DNA from: GWF2-33-9 sp964500435
Lineage (GTDB): Bacteria; Bacteroidota; Ignavibacteria; Kapaibacteriales; UBA2268
Direction: 5' to 3'
Assembly: GCA_964500435.1 (NCBI GenBank)
Contig: CAZCNL010000006.1
Span: forward strand, 1 to 64,000
Length of the DNA stretch: 64,000 nt
The first letter of the stretch is position 1. Each line of letters opens with the position of its first letter. This document shows, one piece after another, positions 26,969 to 36,400 of the stretch. The notes under the pieces were generated by a model that was not told the DNA's origin, did no database searches, and saw nothing but the letters and a program-made list of their open reading frames with translations. The position numbers were made by a program, and so were the translations under genes.

Positions 26969-28219
26969 ATGTCGAAATATAATTTCCCTAAAGTAGTAGT
27001 TACTGGAATTGGTGCTGTAACTTCAATCGGAAATAGTGTCCAAGAAACTTGGGATGCATTGTTAGCCGGTAAAAGTGGTGCAGCACCTATTACCCGCTTT
27101 GACACAACGGAATTTGATACAAAATTTGCTCATGAAGTTAAAAATTTCGATATACAACAATTCATTAACCGTAAAGAAGCCCAGCGAATGGATTTATTTA
27201 CGCATTTTGCTGTTGCATCTGCGGCTATGGCAATTGAAGACTCGAATTTAAACCTTGAGCAAATTAATAAAGATAGAGTTGGTGTAATTATTGCCTCAGG
27301 CATCGGCGGAATGAATTCCTATCACGAACAATTTGCAGGTTATCTGCAAAGAGGAAAACCAGATAGGATTTCACCATTTTTTATTCCAATGATGATTATC
27401 GATATTGCAAGCGGACACATTGCAATTAAATATGGCTTCAGAGGTCCAAATTATGCTACCGTTTCCGCTTGTGCTTCTTCAACTCACGCATTGGCTGATG
27501 CTTTAATGTTAATACAAAGAGGTTCGGCGGATGTTATGGTTGTTGGTGGCGCAGAAGCAAGCGTAACACCGATGGGAATCGGTGGTTTTAACTCTATGAA
27601 AGCACTTTCTACTCGGAACGACGATCCTACAAAGGCATCACGTCCATTCGATAAAGAACGTGATGGTTTTGTAATTGGCGAAGGTTCGGGAGTTTTAATC
27701 CTTGAAACTGAAGAGCATGCCTTAAATCGTGGTGCAAAAATCTATGCAGAATTTGCTGGATTCGGACTTTCCGATGATGCTTTCCATATCACGCAGCCAA
27801 CTTTAATTGGACCCTATAATTCAATGAAATGGGCAATCGAAGATGCGAATTTATCCATCAATGATGTTGATTATATCAATGCACACGGCACTTCTACTCC
27901 ATTCAACGATAAAAATGAAACCGCAGCAATCAAAGAATTATTTGGTGATCATGCTTATAAACTATTAATTAGTTCTAGTAAATCGATGGTTGGACATTGT
28001 CTTGGTGCTGCCGGTGCAGTCGAAGCTATGATATCAGTGCTTTCAGTTTACAATGGAATTGTCCCACCAACTATCAATTATGAGTTCCCTGACCCAGAAT
28101 GTGATTTGAACTATGTCCCTAATACCCCAATTAAAAAAGATATCAACGTTGCTCTAAGCAATACTTTCGGTTTTGGTGGACATAATGCATCAGTCATTTT
28201 CAAAAAATATACATCATAG
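26969..28219 (+). CDS. fabF: Beta-ketoacyl-ACP synthase II
   Basis: A 416-residue elongating condensing enzyme. The catalytic set is C168 (VSACASSTHA), H306 (NAHGTSTPFND) and H343 (SMVGHCLGAAG), with K338 in SSSKSM. The C-terminal LSNTFGFGGHNASVIF is the family signature. C-H-H rather than C-H-N separates it from FabH. It starts at ATG 26969, 8 bp after acpP, and ends 3 bp before the rnc start, indicating translational coupling. No chain-length-factor or polyketide features are present; the context is primary metabolism. Confidence 0.97.
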   Translation: MSKYNFPKVVVTGIGAVTSIGNSVQETWDALLAGKSGAAPITRFDTTEFDTKFAHEVKNFDIQQFINRKEAQRMDLFTHFAVASAAMAIEDSNLNLEQINKDRVGVIIASGIGGMNSYHEQFAGYLQRGKPDRISPFFIPMMIIDIASGHIAIKYGFRGPNYATVSACASSTHALADALMLIQRGSADVMVVGGAEASVTPMGIGGFNSMKALSTRNDDPTKASRPFDKERDGFVIGEGSGVLILETEEHALNRGAKIYAEFAGFGLSDDAFHITQPTLIGPYNSMKWAIEDANLSINDVDYINAHGTSTPFNDKNETAAIKELFGDHAYKLLISSSKSMVGHCLGAAGAVEAMISVLSVYNGIVPPTINYEFPDPECDLNYVPNTPIKKDINVALSNTFGFGGHNASVIFKKYTS

Positions 28220-28222
28220 GTT

Positions 28223-29083
28223 GTGAAAAATAAACCTGAAAATAATCGGGATAAAAAAAATAATATCCAAGATTATACAGCAAAAAATTTGAAATTGCGG
28301 AAAAAGGTCGATTTAGAACCTATTTCCGCAATTATTTTTGATAAATTAAATAAACTTATTGATTTTGATGAAAAATCAATAGAAGAATTGCAACAATTAC
28401 TTGAAATTGAGATTAATAATCCAAATTATTTCAAATTAGCATTAGTTCATCGCTCCTTAGTTCCTTTTTTTCAAAAGAAATTACAAGATGATAAAATTTG
28501 TGATTTAATAAATAACGAAAGATTAGAATATTTAGGTGATTCTGTCTTTAATTTTATTATTTCAGATTACTTATTCCATAAATACCCTGATAAAAAAGAA
28601 GGTGAGTTAAGTCCATTAAGAGCAAAACTCATAAATAGAGTTATTCTCGGAGAAGCGGCAAAGAAGTTGAACTTAGATAAATTTGTTCAAACATCTCATA
28701 ATGCCCGTAAACTCATCGAGGAAGGCAATTTGTCAATAATTTCAAATACAATTGAAGCAATTGTCGGTGCAATTTACTTAGATTCAGGACTTGAGCAAAC
28801 TAAATCATTTGTATTAAACAAAGTATTACCAATTTTAAATGAAGCTCATGCTTTCGACACTGCTAATTACAAAAGTATTCTGATGGAATTTGTCCAATCA
28901 TATGGAATTAATTTCCCTACTTATAAATTATTAGCAGAAGAGGGTCCCGACCACTTGAAGCGATTTTTTATCGGTGTGTATATCAATAATAAATTGTTTG
29001 GAACTGCGATTGCAAATTCCAAAAAAGATGCCGAACAATTTGCTGCAAAAAAAGTATTAGATTTATCAAATTTCTTGTTGTAA
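28223..29083 (+). CDS. rnc: Ribonuclease III
   Basis: 286 residues. The nuclease signature NERLEYLGDSVFNFIISD and the second acidic motif NTIEAIVGAIYLDSG give the usual metal-binding Glu/Asp set. A C-terminal dsRNA-binding domain (about 214-283, NYKSILMEFVQSYG to KKDAEQFAAKKVL) completes the enzyme. It processes rRNA precursors and structured mRNA. The start is GTG 28223, three bases after the fabF stop; there is no later Met before the catalytic domain. This leaves an unusually long Lys/Asn-rich N-terminal extension of about 60 residues. The exact start is therefore a little uncertain. Confidence 0.95.
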   Translation: MKNKPENNRDKKNNIQDYTAKNLKLRKKVDLEPISAIIFDKLNKLIDFDEKSIEELQQLLEIEINNPNYFKLALVHRSLVPFFQKKLQDDKICDLINNERLEYLGDSVFNFIISDYLFHKYPDKKEGELSPLRAKLINRVILGEAAKKLNLDKFVQTSHNARKLIEEGNLSIISNTIEAIVGAIYLDSGLEQTKSFVLNKVLPILNEAHAFDTANYKSILMEFVQSYGINFPTYKLLAEEGPDHLKRFFIGVYINNKLFGTAIANSKKDAEQFAAKKVLDLSNFLL

Positions 29084-29129
29084 TTTTGAATTTTATTCAA
29101 TTTCATATTTTAAAAAAGAGTTGTAACAA

Positions 29130-30575
29130 ATGGAAAAGTTAATTTTTGAAAAGTCACGCAAAGGTCGTAAAGGATATACTTTACCAAAATTAGATGTTCC
29201 CGCAGTTGAAACAAATCAATTAATTGACCCAAAATTTATAAGAACCGAACCTGCAGAATTCCCAGAAGTTAGCGAAAACGAGTTAGTTAGACATTTTGTA
29301 AGGTTATCGAATTTAAATTATAATATTGACAAAGGCTTTTATCCTTTAGGATCTTGCACGATGAAATATAATCCAAAAGTCAATGAAAAAACTGCTTCTT
29401 TAGATGGATTTACAAATATTCATCCACTTATTGACGATAAATACGTTCAAGGTGCTTTGCAATTAATGTACGAACTCGGCAACGATTTGATGAAAATTAC
29501 GGGGATGAAAGGCGTAACATTACAACCATCTGCTGGTGCTGCTGGTGAATTAACAGGTATTTTGATGATTCGTGCTTATCATTTAGATAGACAAGATTTC
29601 AAACGAACAAAAATATTAATCCCAGATTCAGCACATGGTACAAACCCAGCTTCTGCTGCTATTGGTGGTTTCCAAATAATAAACGTTAAATCTGATTCTC
29701 ACGGACGAGTTGATTTAGAAGATTTGAAATCCAAAATCAACGACGAAGTAGCCGGAATGATGCTTACAAATCCAAATACACTCGGCATTTTCGAAACTAA
29801 CATAGTGGAAATTCAAGAATTGCTCCATAATGCTGGTGCCTTGCTTTATATGGACGGAGCCAATCTTAATGCACTTTTGGGAATTGTGCACTCTGGCAAA
29901 ATCGGTGTTGATGCTTTGCATATCAACTTACATAAAACATTTTCAACACCTCATGGTGGCGGTGGTCCAGGTTCAGGTGCAGTCGTCGTTTCAGAAAGGC
30001 TTATTCCTTATTTGCCTGTTCCACAAATTAATTTAGTCGATAATCAATATAAATTTAATTTTGATATACCTAAGAGCATTGGGAAAGTCCATTCATTTTT
30101 CGGCAACTTTTTAGTTTTTGTTCGAGCTTATACTTATATTAAAATGTTGGGCAAAGAAGGTTTGAAGGAAACAAGCAAAGGTGCAATAATCAATGCAAAT
30201 TATTTAAAAGCTTTAATCAAAGATTATTTCGATTTCCCATATCCTGCACAATCAATGCATGAATTCGTAATGAGCGGAGACCGTCAAAAGAAAAAAGGTG
30301 CTACAACAATGGAAATCGCAAAAAGATTGTTGGATTATGGTTTTCATGCTCCAACAGTTTATTTCCCACTTATCGTTCACGAAGCAATGTTAGTAGAACC
30401 TACCGAAACAGAAACAAAAGAAAGCATCGAAGCTTTTGCCAATGCTTTGATTGCAATTGATAAAGAAATTGATGAAAATCCCGAATTAGTTAAAACAGCA
30501 CCTCATAATACACCAATCAAACGTGTAAATGATGCTTATGCCGCTCGTAATTTAAATGTGAAATGGGTTGATTAA
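29130..30575 (+). CDS. gcvPB: Glycine dehydrogenase (decarboxylating) subunit 2
   Basis: A 481-residue PLP enzyme: the C-terminal half of the glycine cleavage P-protein in its split form. PLP lysine lies in INLHKTFSTPHGGGGPGSG, with a preceding LTNPNTLGIFE and YMDGANLNALLG. The N-terminal FYPLGSCTMKYNPK is highly typical of gcvPB. Partner gcvPA, gcvH and gcvT are not in the window. It starts at ATG 29130, 46 bp after rnc, and ends in front of a perfect hairpin terminator. It may share the fab transcript or have its own promoter. With its partner it decarboxylates glycine and passes an aminomethyl group to GcvH. Confidence 0.97.
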   Translation: MEKLIFEKSRKGRKGYTLPKLDVPAVETNQLIDPKFIRTEPAEFPEVSENELVRHFVRLSNLNYNIDKGFYPLGSCTMKYNPKVNEKTASLDGFTNIHPLIDDKYVQGALQLMYELGNDLMKITGMKGVTLQPSAGAAGELTGILMIRAYHLDRQDFKRTKILIPDSAHGTNPASAAIGGFQIINVKSDSHGRVDLEDLKSKINDEVAGMMLTNPNTLGIFETNIVEIQELLHNAGALLYMDGANLNALLGIVHSGKIGVDALHINLHKTFSTPHGGGGPGSGAVVVSERLIPYLPVPQINLVDNQYKFNFDIPKSIGKVHSFFGNFLVFVRAYTYIKMLGKEGLKETSKGAIINANYLKALIKDYFDFPYPAQSMHEFVMSGDRQKKKGATTMEIAKRLLDYGFHAPTVYFPLIVHEAMLVEPTETETKESIEAFANALIAIDKEIDENPELVKTAPHNTPIKRVNDAYAARNLNVKWVD

Positions 30576-30600
30576 TTAATTTATTGATAATTTCAAATAA

Positions 30601-30633
30601 AAAACTCTCTAAATGAATATTAGAGAGTTTTTT
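30601..30633. terminator. Bidirectional rho-independent terminator
   Basis: A perfect 12-bp stem (30601-30612 with 30620-30631; AAAACTCTCTAA with TTAGAGAGTTTT), a 7-nt loop, and A/T tracts on both flanks. It lies between the convergent ends of gcvPB (30575) and the acid phosphatase gene (30658) and can serve both. Confidence 0.9.
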
Positions 30634-30657
30634 CATATTTGATACTTTCATAAATAT

Positions 30658-31323
30658 CTATTCGATATAATACATATAATTAGGCAATTTTATTTGTAAT
30701 ATAGTCCATCCTCCATTTAAATCACTCCACTGGTCTCCGATTGAACCAATTATTTTATATTTTTTTGAAAGTTCTTTACGAGTTTGAGATTTGTATTCAA
30801 CAGCTTTTTTACCTTTAAAAACTGGTGGTTTGCAAATGATGGTATCATATGTTGAATAACCCACATTTTTCATATTTTTCACTGTAACATCATATTGGTC
30901 ACTTGCTCTTCCCGTAATAAAAATAATATGAATATTTTTCTTAAGTAAGGAATCGTAAAATCGCTTAACAGGCTTAATTGCAGTTGCGGATGCTTCGTTC
31001 ACCCATTGATTCCAACTCGTTTGATCATAACCAAAATTATGGTCAAGTTCGTATTTCAAATTTGACAATGAAGTTTCGTCTATATCGAAAACGAATGCGG
31101 CATTTTTTGGAATTTCCATTGTACTTAAATTCAATAAAGCATCGTCGACAATTTTATCCATATCCTGTATGTACTTTTCACTCGTATGATATTCTTTGAC
31201 CGCTTTTACGGCATCGTGTAAGTTTATCAAAATTTGGGCACTTGCAAAATTATAATTGAAATTTAGAAAAATTCCTAAAATGCAAATTTTAATTATATTA
31301 CTTAAAATCTTTTCCTGTTTCAT
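30658..31323 (-). CDS. Secreted HAD acid phosphatase (subfamily IIIB)
   Basis: A 221-residue protein with a signal peptide (residues 1-29, ending NFASAQ). HAD motifs are complete: motif I FVFDIDETSLSN (nucleophile D80, D82), motif II FITGR, the motif III lysine near KSQTRKEL, and motif IV IGDQWSDLNGG. The D-x-D-E-T form places it in the HAD IIIB acid phosphatases related to plant vegetative-storage proteins and bacterial lipoprotein e(P4), which dephosphorylate nucleotides in the periplasm. No lipobox is seen, so it is probably soluble and periplasmic. A TAATTTTG element at 31350-31343 (minus strand) may be part of its promoter. It is separate from the TANFOR-like operon upstream by 115 bp. 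Confidence 0.88.
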   Translation of the reverse strand: MKQEKILSNIIKICILGIFLNFNYNFASAQILINLHDAVKAVKEYHTSEKYIQDMDKIVDDALLNLSTMEIPKNAAFVFDIDETSLSNLKYELDHNFGYDQTSWNQWVNEASATAIKPVKRFYDSLLKKNIHIIFITGRASDQYDVTVKNMKNVGYSTYDTIICKPPVFKGKKAVEYKSQTRKELSKKYKIIGSIGDQWSDLNGGWTILQIKLPNYMYYIE

Positions 31324-31438
31324 TTTTTCTCTTTATTTTTTTCAAAATTAATAATAGTAAATTAAAAAATAGTTAATCCTGTTTTAATTTATTGAAGTAT
31401 CTGTTAAATATTTCTTTTTAAATTGTCTTCTCGAATTA

Positions 31439-33424
31439 TTATTTTACAATTTTTGTCCATTCAATAATTTCACTTTCATCACCTTTTTCATTAACACAAG
31501 TTATTGCGTAATAAATTGGAGTATCTTCTAATATGAAATTGTCAAAATATTCAATTGTGTTTGCATCCACACTTGCTATTTTTAAAGGTTTTTCATTTTC
31601 CTTTAATCGATAAATATTATATGTCTTTATTCCTGTTTGCAATGATTTATCCCATTGCAAAAAAACTCCTGTATTGCTAATTCCAGCAAAAATAGATTGA
31701 ATGGAAAGAGGCTTTGTTTTGGGCAAATAAATTGATGCGGGTGCCGAAAGCGAACTTTTATTTCCATCTAAACTGATTGCTTCGACTGCATATAAATAAG
31801 TATTGCCTTCTGTAATACTTGAATCCGTAAAATAATTATTTTCTGCGTTTTCTATACTATTAAATAACTGTTGAAAATTTGTCGAATCAGTTCCATCACT
31901 TTTAAGCAATTTTCTGTAAATATTATAACTTAATACTTCCAAATCATTATTTAGAGGCACATTCCAAGTTAAAAGAACATTGCCATTTTGATATAAAGTG
32001 CGTAAATTCATTGGTGTAGATATTACTCTTTTCATCTGTGGGTTTATGTATTCAATTTCTGCTGCATCGCTAATATTATAACTCGTATTTACAGATTTAA
32101 CGGTATAACCAAGAACCGGTGAATTTATATTTTTAAGAGAATCAACGTAAGTAACATCCAAATCTGAATTTAAAATCAAATCAGATATTTGCAGTAAAGT
32201 ATCATTTTCCAGTGCTGTTGTTCGAAAAACATAATAACCTCTTGTATCAGACGTTGGTCTTTTCCATTTTAAAATGATATTACCATTATCTTGAGATAGT
32301 TTAAAATCGAGTGGAATTTCTGCTTTCTTGTTAGCTTGCAACATTCCCGTCGTTCTGGGACTTCGTGTGCTTTCTCCAAAAACATCATTGATAATTAAAT
32401 AGTAATAATAAGTAATAATAGGATTGACTTGATTATCCAAAAACATTGTGTCTGTGGGAAGAGCATTTCCTATTAATTTATAATTCCCATCGTAACTTTC
32501 ACTTCTAAATACATTGATGCTTCGTAAATATTTAGGCACATCACATTTCCAACTAATTTGTATGGCGTTTAAACTATCAATGCTTTTTGTCCTAATTGTT
32601 TCGATATAGCTATCCGCATTTTTAAACGAATTTATGACTTTAACTGTGTCAGAAGGTACACCATAATTGCCATATAAATCGATTGGAATTGCAAAATAAT
32701 TATAAATTATACCTTTTACAACTGTCGTATCTATTACTCTCGCAAAAATTGAATCGCCTTCTTTATTATAAATTATATTAGGCATTAATTCCATAAAGTC
32801 TGTTTGTAAATAAATATTTCGATATAATTTAATTTTAAATGGTTTTTCGCTTTTATGACTTGAAAAACTTAATTTAACATACTTTTCTTTCGCATCGAAA
32901 GAAGAAAAATGTGTTTTGCAATCAGGTATAATTTGATTAAAAGTCAAAGGTGGAGTAATATATTCATTTTTTAATTGATTATCCAAAAATAATTGAATTT
33001 TATATACATAAGAAATGCCATTTTCAACTAAATCATCATAAAAGCCACATCCAAGTGCTTCTTGGAAGTATGGAATTCGCCCATAAATAGGAATTGAATC
33101 CAGTAATTGCGTTCGAATAGCAATTTCCCATAATTGTGGCAAGTTTTTTTGTTCAGGAAAATCATATATCGGATTTTTAGAATTTGCTAAATTTAATAAA
33201 TTATAAAAATTCTCGAATTTATCGGGAACTTGTAATATTGCAATTTCTTTAAAAGTAGTATCCCGAGATTCTTTACGATAAATTTTATAAAATCCTTTTT
33301 TTTCGATTTTATTTGAAATATCAAGATAAAACCCGTTCTTTGCTGTATGAACTTCTGGCTTCAAATCTTGCGTTCGTAAAGTCAAAGGTATTATAAAAAT
33401 TAAAATATAAAAATAAAACTTCAT
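31439..33424 (-). CDS. Secreted fibronectin type III repeat protein
   Basis: A 661-residue protein with an N-terminal signal peptide (MKFYFYILIFIIPLTLRTQD). From about residue 275 it has four Fn3-like modules with the patterns IQISWKCDVPKYLRSINVFR, ILKWKRPTSDTRGYYVFR, VLLTWNVPLNNDLEVLSYNI and VFLQWDKSLQTGIKTYNIYR. The part before that may hold a divergent fifth. It ends in a bare Fn3 strand (EIIEWTKIVK), and I see no T9SS sorting domain or anchor. It is the last gene of a three-gene operon, 9 bp after the 2430-aa gene, so the two are probably translated together. Function unknown; a surface or periplasmic partner of the giant protein is inferred. Confidence 0.8.
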   Translation of the reverse strand: MKFYFYILIFIIPLTLRTQDLKPEVHTAKNGFYLDISNKIEKKGFYKIYRKESRDTTFKEIAILQVPDKFENFYNLLNLANSKNPIYDFPEQKNLPQLWEIAIRTQLLDSIPIYGRIPYFQEALGCGFYDDLVENGISYVYKIQLFLDNQLKNEYITPPLTFNQIIPDCKTHFSSFDAKEKYVKLSFSSHKSEKPFKIKLYRNIYLQTDFMELMPNIIYNKEGDSIFARVIDTTVVKGIIYNYFAIPIDLYGNYGVPSDTVKVINSFKNADSYIETIRTKSIDSLNAIQISWKCDVPKYLRSINVFRSESYDGNYKLIGNALPTDTMFLDNQVNPIITYYYYLIINDVFGESTRSPRTTGMLQANKKAEIPLDFKLSQDNGNIILKWKRPTSDTRGYYVFRTTALENDTLLQISDLILNSDLDVTYVDSLKNINSPVLGYTVKSVNTSYNISDAAEIEYINPQMKRVISTPMNLRTLYQNGNVLLTWNVPLNNDLEVLSYNIYRKLLKSDGTDSTNFQQLFNSIENAENNYFTDSSITEGNTYLYAVEAISLDGNKSSLSAPASIYLPKTKPLSIQSIFAGISNTGVFLQWDKSLQTGIKTYNIYRLKENEKPLKIASVDANTIEYFDNFILEDTPIYYAITCVNEKGDESEIIEWTKIVK

Positions 33425-33433
33425 TTAGCACCT

Positions 33434-36400
33434 CTACTTTGTTAAAGAACTTGAACAAGAATTTGCGGCGTCCCCTTCACCAAAATAAAATTTCACACCA
33501 TTATTTTTATTCATCGAAATAAACGCCATAAAACTTACTAAAGGGTCGGTACTACTTCCCAATTTAAAAATAGTAGAACCGCACCCAAAAGGAGTTGGAA
33601 CTTTTTGTTCTAACAACCCATAAATATTCAAACTTGCACTTGATTCTAATGTAAAACTTTGACCTTCAATATATTCAACTTGCCCTTTGAAAACAAGTTG
33701 TGCTTTAGCTTCTAATTCAGTGCAAGCAATAGAATTAATACCTAATTGCGCAACAGCATAAGCAATTGCAGATACACCGAGACCAATCGGTTTATTAAAT
33801 GATGCCCAGGCTGATGCTTCAAACCCGGCTTCTGTTTGAACAAATGCTGATGCTATTACCAAGTCGAATGATTTATTATATGTAACAATGGGTAATGAAT
33901 AACGACCAGTCATAAAAAATCCACTAAATTTAGCCTTTCCTTCAAAGGCACATGGTAAGCCTTTCCCAATTGAATTTGCAGTTACCAAGTTATATGCTGT
34001 TTCGGGTATTCCTGATTTATAACCATTTGAATTACCTCCAGCATAATTCCCAATTAAAATGCCCACTGCGAATGCACCGACACCATCCATAACACCTTTT
34101 CCTGTAGCAACCATATAAAAACCATTTCTATCAGTACACATTTCTGCCGCACCTGTTAAATTGATGGTGCCAACTTGCGTCGGAGGTATGTTTAATGAAC
34201 CAATCAATCTAAGATTTGCAAAATCAAATGAAAGCGAAAAATCGCCAAAAGGAGTTGCTACATTAGAAACAGCAATTTTATTTGACTCATTGGGGTCAGT
34301 TTTAATTTCACCAAAAACAGCAATTCGCAGAGGTTCGTTGCCATAACCTTTTGCTGCCATTTCATTTGTTGGATTTAATTTCAATTTCAACAAATTCCAA
34401 TCGCCAGCTTTGACTTCCATTTTTACTGAATCAATTAAATATCGGGCATCCATTGGCACAGTCTCTGATGGAAAATATTGTATATTTTTATCAGGACTTT
34501 TTGCAATAATAATATTTGTTGCATTAATCCATTGACTTGACAATACACCTTTATTCAAAACTACGTCGATTGGGTTTAATTTGCCTTCTTCCCAAACTTT
34601 ACCAAAAAGTTGGATTTGATTTTGTTTAAAAATTTGCTTGTCAAAATTCATTTTTGATAAAAATTTGACATAACCCGGTCCTTCAAAACTTATATCGCCG
34701 GGCATCACAATCAAAGTATCTTTATTATTAATTTTTTGGAATTTTAATTTACTTGATATTCCATTTTGCACACGAGGTATATTCAAATCCAACAATCCTT
34801 CCAAAAAGAATGCATCGTCGTAATTATTTATAGTCAAAGGCTTAAAATCAGCAACATTATAAAGATTTAATTTTTCACAATTTGGTGCAAAACTAATAAT
34901 TTTTTCACCATTACTTAATAAACTTACAGCTTGGAATTGCAAAGGTTTATTGCCAAATCCGGGTAATCCTGTTACTTCTGCAGCTGGTTCGCCAACAATC
35001 GTTAGCTTGAAGTGCGGTTTTAAATCTAAGCCACAATAAGGGTCAATCCCAAATTGTGGGTTTTGAATTTTTATTTCTAACTTCTTACCATTGCCTAATT
35101 TCAAATTATTAAGTTCGATTTTGTCAACAAACAAAAAGTCTGCTCGTAAATTAAAATACTTGATTGGAATATCAAACGAACCAGTCTTAATAACTGCATT
35201 TGTGGTCATCAAGCCACCAACTTCTGAGCTCACTTCGCAATTATAAGCAACTAAATTCCACTGTTCGAGTTGCACATCAATTTTATTTATATTTCCCGTT
35301 GAAATAATACTATCAGAAGTTAATTTTAAGACTGGCATTTTGAAACTAATGTCTGTCGTTTTATTGCTTTGTGCATCAAGTCGTATTTTTGTGCTTGCTT
35401 CAGGGAGCATTTCGATGGTTCCATCAGCATTTAATTTATTATCCTTAACTTCGGAAGTGGCGTTAAATTCCAAAAATTTAAAAGAAAGTGGGTTACCATT
35501 TTTATTACATAAGTGGAATTTTGCTAATAGTTTTAGTTGATAAGGACTTTGTTCGATTATTTTATTTGGTTCAGCGGGAGCAAAGGATTTAACATTTCGA
35601 GTGTAGCCCCCATTATTATCTTGAGCTAAATAAAATTGTCCATCTTCGAATCTAAAATAACTCCCCGGAAAATTAAACGAATTGTCAACAATTCGTGCGT
35701 TTGATTGAATAAAACCTTTGATTGGACTTTCTTTGTATAATTGAATAAATGTATTATTATTCCCCCAATCTATTGGTTCAAGTAATACATTATAAAAATT
35801 ATTATTTTTTGTACCGTCTAATTTATATCCAAAATAACGAACCTTCATCGAAGGTAAATCCAATGGAATATAACTCAATATTGAATTGCCATTGCTTACA
35901 TTTTCAAAAAAGGGTTTTCCGTTTTGGTCTTTATACTGCGAACTTGGTTCAACTAAGATATTAGAAAATGTAATTTTCTGGTCATTGTCCAGTAGCTCGA
36001 ATGCATTTTGTGATTTCGTTAAATCAATTGCTCCACTTATTTTGTACTTATTATTACCTTGGTTAAGAATTTTTGTAATCTTTACATCAAATCCGTAAAA
36101 TTTATGAAGATTAGCTTGAGTAAATTCTTGTAAATCAAAATTATTAGTTTCTTTTTGTGAATCAAAGAATATAATTTTTTCCTCTCCAATTAAATAATCA
36201 CCTTCGGGAGTATCAGGTGGAACACAGTAAATTTTAGCTCTTAATTTTTTGTCATTGTATGAACCAATTGTAGCAGGAATTCCTTTCAAATCATAATTTC
36301 CGTTAATATCAGTATAAGCCTTTTTAATTATTGAACCGTTATCAACATATACTACAGCATTTCGAAGAGGTTGACCCTTTGCACTTACTTTACCCGTTAA

